Assembly: GCA_024196135.1 (NCBI GenBank)
Contig: JAMQCK010000036.1
Location: 1 to 64,000, forward strand
Reading direction: 5' to 3'
Length of the DNA stretch: 64,000 nucleotides
DNA from: Pleurotus ostreatus/Saccharomyces cerevisiae fusant
Taxonomy: Eukaryota > Opisthokonta
Shown: piece after piece, positions 11,530-21,841 of the stretch
How positions within the stretch are numbered: the stretch's first letter is position 1
Layout of the letters: every line of letters begins with the position of its first letter
The notes under the pieces: generated by a model
The model's input: the letters and a program-made list of their open reading frames with translations, nothing else
Databases searched by the model: none
What the model was told of the DNA's origin: nothing
Program-made: the position numbers and the translations under genes

Positions 11530-13391
11530 ATGAGAGCAATTAGGCGCCGGGCCATGTCCGCTCGTCTGCGTTTGCCTTCCTTGCGTGCCGCCAGAATGGA
11601 TTTTTCTTCTCATCGTACACAACTAGTTTCTGCTGCAGTCGTGGCGTCGCTCACAACGGCGGGCGCCATGAGCGCTTGGCGCGCGTACTCCAGGCGCGTC
11701 AGACGTCGCAGCCTCGATGCCGACATTCTGCGTTCGATCAGCCGTGGCGAGAGCGAGACGGGGAGCAAGAGTCCTGGCCTGCATGCCCCCTCGCCCCCAT
11801 CTCAGTCGCAGGGCTACGACGAGGACCTCATCCGCGAACAACTCGCGCGCAACTACGCGTTCTTCGGCGAGGAGGGGATGGCGAAGGTGCGCGGCGCGTC
11901 CGTTGCTGTCATTGGCTGCGGCGGCGTTGGGAGCTGGGCAGCTGTCATGCTTGTGCGATCGTGTGTGGACCGCGTCTGGTTTGGGGTACACATGTGCTAA
12001 CAAATTCTTTGCAGAGGCGTGTCGAAGATCCGCCTTGTTGACTTTGACTATGTGACGCTCTCATCGCTCAACCGGCACGCTTGTGCGGGCTTAAACGATG
12101 TCGGGACGCCCAAGGTTGTCTGCATCGAGCGCAACCTCAAGAACATCTCGCGCTGGGTGGACGTGGACGCGCGCATTGAGCTGTGGCGGAAGGACAGTGG
12201 TGGCGATCTCCTCGAGGGCGTGGACTGGGTCGTAGGTGAGACCGATCACTTTCACGCGTTCAATCTGCTGACCGCGCACTCCCAGACTGCATCGACAACA
12301 TCACGACGAAGGTGGACTTGCTGAAATACTGTCATGACAAGGGGATCAAAGTGCGTCAATGTCTCTGCGCTTGTACACATGCCGACCTTACTGCTTGCAG
12401 GTCTTCTCGTCAATGGGCGCCGGAGCGAAGTCGGACCCCACGCGAATCCAGATAAGCGATATATCCAGCACGGTGTACGACCCTTTGGTGCGTGCGCAGG
12501 ACCATGCTTCCCCTTCCACTCACTCAATCTGTATCTCCGTAGGCACGCGCCGTCCGTCGCCGATTGCGACTCGAGGGCGTTACATCCGGCATCCCCGTCG
12601 TCTACTCAACCGAACCTCCAAGCGAGGTCAAGCTCCTCCCCCTCCCCGAGGAAGAGTTCCAGAAGGGCGCCGTCAAGGAGCTCGGCGTATTCGATGACTT
12701 CAGAGTACGGATCCTGCCTGTCATAGGTAAGCTACCCTCTCCTTACCCCAGCCCCGTCCCCAAAACTAAGACAACCCGGCCCGCTCCTCAACTCATCTCG
12801 CTCCTCCCTCAGGTCCCCTCCCATCGATCTTTGGCCTGCATGCCGCGACATACATCCTGTGTGACGTCGCGGGGCAGCCTATTCCGAACCCCTTACCTAT
12901 CAAGAATAGGCGGAAGCTGTATGACCGACTGTTGCGCGACCTGCTGAACCGCGAGAGGAAGGTCACGGGCGTGGACATCAAGTGAGTTCTGGGGTGCCTG
13001 CAAGGGGATGCCGTATGCTGACCGCTGCTCAGCCGTCTCCCCATTGACGAGGAAGACGTGTCATTCATCCTAGAGGACCTGCACCGCGGACGCTCGATTG
13101 TTCCGCCACACGACGTGCCCTCGAAGCCGACGCTGGTGCGGTGGGATCCAGATCGTCCGGTGAGAGTTCGCGAAGAATGCTTCTCGCTGTTGCTGACGCT
13201 TATCTCCCTCTCAGCTATCTCTCGAGAATTGTGTCGTCATGGAGCAAAGCGACGCGGACAAGCACACAAAGCAATGCTTGTCGTCAGAAAAGACGCAGAC
13301 CCCGGAAGAGCTCTGGGGAGCGCAGGCGAAGCGCGTCTTCGAGAGCCGCAGGGCAGAGATCAAGCGCTATAGGGAGGCTATGGCTTTCTAG
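11530..13391 (+). CDS. tRNA threonylcarbamoyladenosine dehydratase (TcdA/Tcd1-2 type)
   Basis: This is an E1-like ThiF-fold enzyme that uses ATP to cyclise the t6A base next to the anticodon (ct6A); yeast homologs Tcd1/Tcd2 sit at the mitochondrial outer membrane. Visible features are an N-terminal hydrophobic stretch (AAVVASLTTAGAMSAW), QLARNYAFFGEEGM, the nucleotide-binding VIGCGGVGSW, VDFDYVTLSSLNRHA, the catalytic-region VDCIDNITTKVDLL created by splicing near 12235-12290, SSMGAGAKSDPT and PVVYSTEPP. The C-terminal half matches fungal Tcd proteins (EEDVSFILEDLHRGRS). Around seven introns are predicted, with the stop at 13389-13391. The ATG at 11530 is the first in frame; the ATG at 11554 is an alternative. 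The substrate is inferred from the family. Confidence 0.9.
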
Positions 13392-14323
13392 ACGAGTGCG
13401 TGGCTAGTATGGATATGATGTATATGTGACGCTCCTCCATTCTGCCAACCCGCTCGCTGCGTCGTCACAACCTTGCCTGCAACGTCGTCCCAGTCATGTC
13501 GCGCCTCAAGTCGAACCGCGGGTCACTTGACCATCGGCAACGCCCGAGTGACATTGACAGCTCTTGGCCAAGACCCAACACGACCAAATACGCGCCGTCA
13601 TTTCCTTTTTGGGCTCCTCGTTGCTCTGTCTCTGCACCTTGCGCGATTAGCGCGCTGAGGTTGGCCCGCTCCTCTGCGCTTGCTTTTGCCAAGACCCGTG
13701 TTGGCACGAGTGCCCGCGTGTTGTGACGAGCGCCACCGGGTCATCGTCAATTATTGACGGGCGCGTCAAGTTACTTGCTTTTGTCGGGGCCGCTGGTATA
13801 GTCTCGTACACAGCCGCAGGCTGGAGATGCGGCGGGTTCCTCGACTGTTGCCGGACCTTAGACGAGCTCAGGAACTAGTGGAGCGAGTGCAGCTCCCTCG
13901 GATGAACGGGGCATTATGGCGACAGGGAAGGGCATGATTTTTGTGCGCTTTTCGCTCAACTCGGAAGATTTTCATCTTCGGTCTCCCCCTTTTTTTCTGA
14001 GTTTTTTCTCTCCTCGTAGGTGAGCCTTACTCATATCCACCCTATCCTGACTCCCTCTAGCCCGCCCCTAATTGAAGGCCTCCCGTCGAAGCCTACACCT
14101 CGTGCCTGGAAGGTGGTCGACGGGACCGAAGGATTCCTAGACAAATATTTGCCTCCAGACACTTCCGCTTTGGAACCTCTCCCGCCTGACCCCGCGAGTT
14201 GAGTTAGGTACGAGGCGCCTAAGGTCAAGCGCGCACTGGGTGTGCACTCTGTGGGGCGCACAAGTGACGCCTGGTGTCGCTCGAGCGAGTCGTCAATGAC
14301 GGCCGACGCCTTGGTGAACACGG
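13392..14323. other. Intergenic, no gene seen
   Basis: No frame with family resemblance was found. It contains the upstream region of the PriA-like gene, including T-rich stretches near 13990-14010. Confidence 0.4.
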
Positions 14324-14331
14324 TATAAAAG
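14324..14331 (+). promoter_or_regulatory. TATA box of PriA-like gene
   Basis: TATAAAAG lies 106 bases upstream of the ATG at 14437, followed by a pyrimidine-rich stretch with CA dinucleotides, the usual layout of a strongly expressed basidiomycete promoter. Confidence 0.6.
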
Positions 14332-14436
14332 CAAGTTCTCTGGGCAGGACTCACCAGCTAGCGCCCCACGTCTTTCCGCCATTTTTCCCACCTTCACGAC
14401 TCTCGCAGCGCACTCGAACTCGACCCATCATCGACC

Positions 14437-15401
14437 ATGATGCCCTCGAGCTCCCTGATTGCCCTCGCTGTGCTCTTCACTGCGCCCTCGGTGCTGGGCG
14501 GCAAGTTCGGGCGGGATGTCATCGCGGCGCGCCAGTTCCGCTACAAGCGTGCACCCGTCGCCTCGCAGACGTGTCTGGCCATCAATACCGACAACAATGG
14601 CGTGGCCTATACTGACTGTGTCTGCGCCACCGCGGACGCCGAGAGCGCCTTCCTTAACCGTGCGCCCGCGGACGTGCTCACGAACTTGGGTGTCACGGAC
14701 GCGGCGTCGCTCGATGCATTGGTCAGTCCCAGTTGCTGTCTTCTTCCTCGCCCTCGCTAACCCTTCTTTTAGATCACGAACGACGGCACGGTGTGTAACT
14801 ACCCCGACAACTCGACCCCCGTGTGCTCTCCGGACGATGCGTGCGCCTTTACTTGCCCGGATGGCGTGGAGTTGAGCGCGGACGGCACGACATGCAACGT
14901 CTGCACAGACCCGGCCCTCGTCTTCAACGCGGCGACGCTGCAGTGCGAGTGTCCCGCGCCGCAGGTGACGTGTAACGGCCAGTGCTTCCCCGAGGGGACG
15001 ACCTGTCCATCGGCCGCACCGGGCGGCAGACGCAAGCGCTCGGTGAAGCCGCGCGAGCGGAAGCGGAAGGTGTCGCCGTCCTGCGAGGAGGGGCAGGAGC
15101 TTTGCGGCATTAGCGGCGTGCGATGGGCGTCGGAGTGTGTGAATACGGAGAAGAACATCGAGTCTTGTGAGTCGCTTTCTTCGGTCATGTTGGGATAAAG
15201 TTGACCAAATTTATAGGCGGCGGATGCATGACCCCGAGCCCGCTCACTCTCCAGAGCAGCCGGCGAGGCTTTGACCAGGGCGTGGACTGCACTCAGATCG
15301 CGAACGTCGAGAAGGTGGCGTGCGACGACGGCGCTTGCCGTATCATTTCCTGCAAAGCGGGCTTCCAGCCCAGCGGTGGATTCTGTGTCGTCAGTGTATA
15401 A
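14437..15401 (+). CDS. PriA/CPL1-like secreted cysteine-rich protein
   Basis: This is a predicted secreted protein of the family that includes Lentinula edodes PriA, known from fruit-body primordia; its molecular role is not established. Three exons are predicted, with introns 14722-14772 and 15167-15216. A clear signal peptide is present (Met-Met, then LIALAVLFTAPSVLGG). The middle part is rich in Cys pairs (CVCATADAES, CSPDDACAFTCPDG, CECPAPQVTCNGQCFPEG). The C-terminal CPL1-like domain shows CGGCM, GVDCTQI, VACDDGACRIISC and a final GGFCV. Two basic clusters, GGRRKRSV and RERKRKV, lie between the domains and could be Kex2-type processing sites. Strong promoter features upstream fit high expression. 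Confidence 0.85.
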
Positions 15402-16370
15402 TAGTCACAACGCGTGTTATTCTTGCCTTTCTACGAACATTCTGGACCAAAATAACCTGTATACTATTCTGTACTTCTTACTTACCACTTGGACAATTCT
15501 CGCCTTCCCTCCGGCCATGGTGCGCGGAATTCGTACTTACACACTTTGTTACTGCCTTCCCACCCACCAATACACGGCATGCTGTTTGCTACCTTCCACC
15601 GGAAGTATCTTGTCTTCGCCAGATTCAGATCCTTACTCAATGTCCGTCTCCTCCTGCAGGTTCGCGTAGGTATGAGCTTTACGTGCGCCCCCCTGACAGG
15701 GCGCCTCGGCTACCGGTCAGCGTACGACTACGCAGTCTAGTCTCAAGTCCTACTCGTCTTTTTGACCACGACTCCGAGTCGATAAAGACCAGAACGCGAA
15801 CAAGAGGGTACGATGAGGAAATAGTTCCGCTTCCGTTCCGCGAAGATTCCGTACCTACCCCACGGTCCGGGGGCAAAAACCAAGATCCCACGCCACACCT
15901 CGAACGCCTCGAAGACAACAACCCTCATCAAGGGATAAACGGCGTTTCGACCTGGTGGGCTGATGGAGGAAGATAAGTTCGAGAGAGCTTGGCGACTGTG
16001 CTGCGATCGTTGTGGGATGACGAATAAGTCATGCCAAATGGGAATACGGTCGACAGACGCCGATCACTCGCACGCGCGCAATGGAATGTGCGCACTGTCC
16101 ACTTGGTGGGAAGACCAGCCACGAGCGGAAGACCCACTGCTCGTCTATGTGCAGGGACCTCGGAATCCTGTGGCTCTTGCTATTCAACCATTTATGGGCA
16201 TCCTTCTTCGACTATATTCTCCGTTTAGCGCCAAGGACCGAGCTCTCAGGCGAAGATCATGGTGGGAATGTCTTGGGATCATTGTTGGCCCAGGTCCCTG
16301 CACCGGCCGGCACGCGTTTGTAAATTGTGATTGATGAACGCATCGCGATCCTTCACCCTGCAACCAACTA
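15402..16370. other. Intergenic, no supported gene
   Basis: This holds the 3' flank of the PriA-like gene. Frames at 15320-15976 and 15963-16334 are open, but neither shows a recognisable domain, a signal peptide or a splice pattern. Confidence 0.4.
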
Positions 16371-16527
16371 CTCGCGTCTGGACTCCCATCATGCATGCGC
16401 AGGTTTTTGTCTTGCTCTCATCCAGGTCGTATCTAGCCTAGAGAGGCCAGCTGGACTTCCCCCTCTCCTTCTCATCTCTCCTTCTCTCTTTGCTCTGCAC
16501 TACATCGCTCGGACGCTGCGCGTTGGG
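16371..16527 (+). promoter_or_regulatory. Promoter blocks shared with paralog at 47.3 kb
   Basis: Two blocks upstream of the ATG at 16542 are nearly identical to blocks upstream of the paralog: CTCGCGTCTGG...CATCATGCA (16371-16395 versus 47333-47356) and CGCTCGGACGCTG.GCGT.GGG (16506-16527 versus 47443-47464). Order and spacing are kept, so they are either duplicated promoter elements or retained duplication sequence. Confidence 0.6.
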
Positions 16528-16541
16528 AGTGTCCGTCCAGG

Positions 16542-17890
16542 ATGCCCATCTCAATCACTCCCGTGCAGGCTGCTGGTGCGTCGCAATATGCCTTCTAACG
16601 CGAAGCACTGGACTGAACGGCTATGCAGATACGGCCATTGCGCTGACCACGATCGGCATGGCTGTCACCGTATTCCGTCTCGGAATTCGCATTCGCGACA
16701 AGAAGTTGGGCTGGGATGACTTCTGGGCCGCCATGTCTCTCGTCTCGGCGTCCATCCTTCTGACGGGCGCCTGTATCATTCTGACACCAAAACGTGAGTC
16801 ACACTCCGGGGAACCCAACGCACGCATTGAATTTGCTTGTACAGCCTGGATGGGTAGAATGACCATGATTACGGGCTATTACTTGTACGTGCATTGCGCT
16901 CTCTCAGTCCTCTGTGCAGTATCTGACGCGCCCTCGCAGCTCCGGTCATGGATTCTATGGCACGATCTGGTGTGCCCGCTTCTCCATCCTCGGCACCATC
17001 ATGCGAATATGCCCATCCTGGTGGATGAAGTACTTCCGTCTTATGGCCGTCGCCTTTGCGGGAATGTGGATATTCCTCTTCATCCAGTACATGGTTCATT
17101 GCGAGTCGGATCCGACTTGGAAGGACACCACACACCAGTGCTCGCTTGGACGTAGAGTCGCAGCAGCGCAGCTCGTCAGTGAGTTTGTACTTCCCTTCGT
17201 CTGTGCGCAGTAGCTTGACCACGCCTTTTAGCCGATATCGTAGCAGACGTAGCGCTCAGTATAGGCCCCGTGGCTATGTTGTGGCAAGCTAAGCTGCCAA
17301 GGGGCCAGCGTATGCGCTTGATTACCGTGTTTGCCTCTTGTATCCTAACAAGTCTGGTATGTGCATCTCATGCTATCTAATTATCGAGAATGCTGAGATC
17401 CAGACAGGTATCTCTCGCTCACGCCTATTGTATCTGGGTCAACAAGGGCTTGGATGAATTCTTCTCAGCCATGTTCGAGGTGAGCCCCACTGCATCAGCG
17501 GCTGCCCATATCTGACCAGCTTTTCGCAGACGTCCGTCAGTATGGTCGTCGCGAGCCTGAGCGTGATCATGGGTTTCTTCTATCGCCTCCGCGGCGGAGA
17601 CGACAGCGGCGGCAACATCCACACCAGTGGCGGGACCGCCGCGTCCAACTTCGAGCTCGCATCTGCTGGACGTCGTCCCATCAACGTCGATATCTCTACG
17701 ACAGTCTGGGTGGAGGACGAGGCGGGGCGCGACCAGGTCAAGGGCGCGCCAAATCGTTCAGTAGAAGACGGCCTCGGCCTCGACGACTACAGTAAGAAAG
17801 GCCACGATCAGGTATATAATGGGTAGGTCTGTTCTTCCTTATTGCCACCTTTTTGCTCGTGCTTACACGTTGCGTAGGTTCGCGCGATAG
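16542..17890 (+). CDS. Fungal-rhodopsin-type seven-helix membrane protein, copy 1
   Basis: This is an integral membrane protein of the large fungal rhodopsin-like (Pth11/SAT4-type) superfamily; ligand and signalling role are unknown, and it is not a retinal opsin by any visible motif. Exon 1 (MPISITPVQAAG) is followed by seven introns. Landmarks are LGWDDFWAAMSLVSAS after helix 1, GHGFYGTIWCARFSILGTIM, RICPSWWMKYFRLMAV, a conserved extracellular-type loop with HCESDPTWKDTTHQCSLG, LSIGPVAMLWQAKLPRGQR and AYCIWVNKGLDEFFSAMFE. The cytoplasmic tail is polar with DISTTVWVEDE. The last intron starts at 17823 and the final codons read NGFAR then stop at 17888-17890, matching DGYVR in the second copy. 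Reading straight through would stop at GG-TAG instead. Confidence 0.85.
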
Positions 17891-18524
17891 GCGCTTGTTT
17901 AGTTCGGGTTTATTTCATCGTTCTTCATACGTCTAGTGATTTGCTTTGTCGGACTCGAATTGATGCTTCCGAGATGAGGTTGGTGATAGCGCAACTGAAT
18001 TATGGGGTCCAGAGCCCGCTGCGCGCCGTTGCTACGTGTCAAAAAGGAAAGTTTCACGTCTTCGAAAATCGAACTTGATTCACGTGATCGTGCGTCAGTG
18101 CCCCGGCGCTTAGCCGAGTTGAACTTCGGGCTGACCGTCCCCTTGTCCGGAACCCTTACAGTGCCCTGCAGGCTCTAATTTACAGCTTTTCTGCAGGGCC
18201 CGACACTTCGCAGGGCTTCGTGGCCCCAAATGAGATACACGCGTCCAAATCGATTGGCATGTCACGGACATAGCTCCCATCGCCGGATGATTCTGCAGCT
18301 GCCGATCCGACTTGCGGCGGTCTTCCTGATCCATCTGTGCAGCCCGAAGCGCGCAGGTCGACGTAGGGCCGTCTTCGCCATACAAATCCATGGTCGCCTT
18401 ACATATGTGCGCCGGCCCTGCGACAGCCGCTTGACTCGAGAGGCACGCGCGTTGTCGATGGCCAAATTGTCCAGAACTCGCGCATCAAGGCTGCCGATAG
18501 GCCTCCGTACACGTTGCGATGGGG
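17891..18524. other. Intergenic, no gene seen
   Basis: This is the 3' flank of the rhodopsin-type gene and the upstream region of the first alpha/beta hydrolase. No convincing frame was found on either strand. Confidence 0.45.
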
Positions 18525-18531
18525 TATAAAA
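18525..18531 (+). promoter_or_regulatory. TATA box of hydrolase copy 1
   Basis: TATAAAA lies 102 bases upstream of the ATG at 18627, followed by a C/T-rich stretch with several TCATC and TCTTCG motifs likely to hold the transcription start. Confidence 0.6.
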
Positions 18532-18626
18532 GAGGGTATGTGTGAGGCGACGGACAGGCGCGCCTTCCTGTGTCCCGTCTCCTCATCTCTTTCGTCTTCG
18601 CCCCAGCTTTCTCCCTGCATTTCACG

Positions 18627-19742
18627 ATGGTCTCCAAGTACGTTACCTCCTCCGATGGCGCGCAGATCTACACCGAGGCGTACGGAGACCCGTCCAAGCC
18701 CGCGCTTATCCTTGTCGCGGGTTACACGATGAACACGATCGCTTTTGAGAAGCAGATCGAGCTGTCGAAAGACCTGTACCTCGTGAGTTCTCCGACGAGC
18801 GCAACTCCGTTAGCTGAATACTGACTGAATGCATGATAGGTCTTGTACGACATGCGTGGTCACGGTTCGTAGCTATCTCAGTTGGAGCACTGTCGTCATA
18901 TCAGTGGCTGACGAGTATTCTATAGGCCGAAGCGCGATGCCTGAGACGCCAGAGGGGCACGAGTCCAAGCTCTATGCGGACGACTTTGCGGCAGGTATGT
19001 GTGACTGTAGCATGACTCTCACGAGGTTCTGACTTGTGTGCGAAGTCGTCAAGGAGTACAAGCTCAAGAAGCCCGTCTTCGGAGGCTGGTAAGTGCTACA
19101 GGTGCCTCCCTCTCACCCTTCTTGCTCATCAAACCTCTCCCCAGGTCCCTCGGCGGCACTATCGTTGCTGATGTTTGCCACCACCTTGGCGCCGACGCCC
19201 TCGGTGGTGTCATTCTCATCGCTGCCGTCCCCTTCCTCGACCTGCTCCCCAAGATCGTCTCTCCGGAGATCCTTGGCCTCGTCCCGGGCATCATGGAGAA
19301 GAGCGACGTGAAGAAGTCGCGCGAGGCGTCCCGCGCCTTCGGCAAGACGCTCTTCTACGACGAGGAGAAGGTGCCGTTCGCGACGCGCCTCGCGTGGATG
19401 GGCAGCATTCTGCTCATGCCGCCCACGACGAGCGAGCTCGTGATCACGCGCAAGCAGGACGGGACGAAGTTCCTGGAGGCGGCGAAGGCCGGGCTGAAGG
19501 TGATGTGCATCCACGGCGAGCAGGACGTGCAGCGCACGAGCGGCATGGCGGTCGTTGAGCGTAAGTGGCAATGGCCTCGACGAGATCGGGACGCATTGCT
19601 GATGGCTACTTTAGACCTCCAGCCCCACTACAAGAACGTCAAGGTCGTCGCGATCGACAAGGCGGGTCACTCAGTCTTCTACGAGCAGCCCGAGCAGACG
19701 AACAAGGCCTTCCTCGAGTTCGTCAAGGAGTGCAATGCGTAA
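18627..19742 (+). CDS. Alpha/beta hydrolase, tandem copy 1
   Basis: This is a soluble alpha/beta-fold hydrolase, substrate unknown. It has the usual N-terminal pattern (SDGAQIYTEAYGDPSKPALI), the oxyanion-region VAGYTMNT, VLYDMRGHGRS formed across an intron, the nucleophile elbow GGWSLGGT with the catalytic Ser, and DKAGHSVFYEQ carrying the likely catalytic His. The cap region has LLPKIVSPEILGLVPGIMEK. Five short introns interrupt it and the stop is at 19740-19742. No signal peptide is present. It is followed 864 bases downstream by a close paralog in the same orientation. A haloperoxidase- or epoxide-hydrolase-like activity is possible but not shown. Confidence 0.88.
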
Positions 19743-20523
19743 TGATCTCGAGGCTTTATATGACAATTGTAGCATACATACACAAACTAGGGGAAGACAT
19801 GGTTGATAAGAGCCTGCGCTCGAAGGCGCATTCCAACGCATACACTGTCTCGACCTCGCATCTTGATCTCAGCCCTCTTTCCCATTCCATGCGCTCGGCA
19901 TGACGGCCATCGTCGCCTTTTAAGTCGCCTTCTAGCCTCGCTAATACTGACTCGAAGTATTTGCTGACTGCCCAGGCGTTTTTATCCACGCAGGGTGTCC
20001 AATGGATGGGGAATGTGGCAAGATAGTGCCGGACTTTGCCGCAATGCAGGCGCACGTGGTCAGTGCGGCAAGTTCCGGCCATAAAGTATATCATTTTCTT
20101 TTGTCCTCTCTTCTGTCCTTCGCGACTTCCATTACACTCACGCCGAAACATGTTTGTCGTGTCATGAGCAGCATCTGAACACTCGATTATATCTTTTCTC
20201 GGTATGTGTGAGGGCAGCGGCGTCGCCTTGGAGTGTACATCCCGTGCCCCATCCGAGTCGGGAGTGTGCTTGATAAACAGCCTGGAACACTTGCGTGATA
20301 GAGATGAGCGCACTGTATGAAGGACAAACTGTAAGCAGTCTTTGAATTCCCGAAAGCTACGGGTATTGCGACCTGCCCCATATGATTTCTGCATCTACAG
20401 CCCCGGTCCCAACGGTCTTTGCCTTGTCAAATCAATGGATACAGACAGGAGCGAGGCGAGGACCATCTGAAGCAAAGTAAATTTACGAGTCTGTCGATAT
20501 GTCTCCACATCTGCTGCGATGCA
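19743..20523. other. Spacer between tandem hydrolases
   Basis: No supported gene. A 212-codon frame is open on the minus strand (19756-20394) but has no recognisable domain and covers both the 3' flank of copy 1 and the upstream region of copy 2. Confidence 0.4.
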
Positions 20524-20529
20524 TATAAA
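20524..20529 (+). promoter_or_regulatory. TATA box of hydrolase copy 2
   Basis: TATAAA lies 83 bases upstream of the ATG at 20607, in the same relative place as the box of copy 1, with a similar C/T-rich leader. Confidence 0.55.
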
Positions 20530-20606
20530 CTGCGCTGGCGGGAAGATTTCTGTCCAGTGTCGTCTCCACTTGCGACTTCACTCTTGCCCCTCGAAAACAC
20601 ATCACA

Positions 20607-21710
20607 ATGGTCTCCAGATACGTGACCTCCTCCGATGGAGCGCAGATATATACGGAGGCGTACGGCGACCCATCCAAGCCTGCTCTTATCCTGGTTGCTG
20701 GCTACTCGCTGCACTCGATCGTGTTTGAGAAGCAGCTTGAGTTGCAGAAGGACCTATACCTTGTAAGTCCTTCGACCAGCGAAACTTCGCGCGCCTCTAT
20801 TTAACTGGTGTCCTACGACAGGTTTTGTACGACTCGCGGGGTCATGGTTCGTCAATTATACCCGTTGTCATATGAGCGGCTGACAAGGAATGAACAGGCC
20901 GAAGCTCCATGCCTGAGACTCCGGAAGAACACGACTCTAAATTCTATGCAGACGATTTCGCTGCAGGCAAGACATGGTTCATACATCTGTCCACAGAATT
21001 GCTGACTCCTTGATAGTCTGCAAGGAATACAGGCTCAAGAAGCCCGTCTTCGGGGGCTGGTAAGCCCGTTTCTCCCTCTCACCTGTCCTTGTACAACTTC
21101 CATCCCCCCCAGGTCCCTCGGCGGTACCATCGTCTCCGACGTCTGCCAACACCTCGGCGCCGACGTTCTAGGCGGTGTTATCCTCATCGCCGCCGTCCCC
21201 TTCCTCGACCTCTTCCCGAAGGTCGCCTCCCCACAGCTCCTTGAGAATGTCCCGCGCGTTCTAGAGAAATCCGACGTCAAGAGATCACGCGAGGGATCGC
21301 GCATATTCAGGAAGGCGCTCTTCTACGACGTGGAGAAGGTGCCTTTCGCGACGAGCCTCGCGTGGATGGGCAGCATCCTGCTCATGCCGCCCGCGACGAG
21401 TGAGCTGGTCCTCTATCGGAAACAGGATGGGACGAAGTTCTTGGAGGCGGGGAAAACTGGACTGAAGGTGATGTGCATCTATGGCAAGCAGGATGCTCTG
21501 CACCCGAACGGGATGGTGGTGGTCGAAGGTGAGTAGGAGGAAATAGGGTGATATTGGGTCCAATAGTTGATTCTCCTTGCAGAGCTGCAACCATATTTCA
21601 AGGATATCAAGGTCGTCGCGGTTGACAACGCCGGGCACTCGGTGTTCTACGAGCATCCCGAAGAGACGAACACGGCCTTACTCGAGTTTGTAAAGGAATG
21701 TAACGCGTAA
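20607..21710 (+). CDS. Alpha/beta hydrolase, tandem copy 2
   Basis: This is a close paralog of the gene at 18627 with the same intron positions and C-terminus (FVKECNA). The motifs are SDGAQIYTEAYGDPSKPALI, VAGYSLHS, VLYDSRGHGRSS across an intron, GGWSLGGT with the nucleophile Ser, and DNAGHSVFYEH with the likely catalytic His. Divergence is concentrated in the cap region (LFPKVASPQLLENVPRVLEK) and around KQDALHPNG, which suggests changed substrate choice rather than decay. All frames stay open across the predicted introns and the stop is at 21708-21710. It is a soluble protein without signal peptide. It ends 132 bases from the convergent GRC3 gene. Confidence 0.88.
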
Positions 21711-21841
21711 TACACGTTCTCGGTGTACATAACCTGTACATAGCATACACATAATCTGGAAGTATAACATGAGCCTGCATCCAAAGCTGCAATTTCGACG
21801 CACACACACCTCAGCCACGCCATCAACTTTGGACCTTCCCC

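Noticed and set aside
15963..16334. 123-codon open frame upstream of the first rhodopsin-type gene
   Set aside because: Cys- and Trp-containing but without domain, signal peptide or splice pattern; probably chance.
16542..17890. Microbial retinal opsin
   Set aside because: The fungal-rhodopsin-type superfamily name is structural only. No helix-7 retinal Lys motif was seen, and the GWDDFW pattern points to the Pth11/SAT4-like group.
19756..20394. 212-codon open frame on the minus strand between the hydrolase copies
   Set aside because: No recognisable domain, and it covers both the 3' flank of copy 1 and the upstream region of copy 2. Long chance frames are common in GC-rich DNA.
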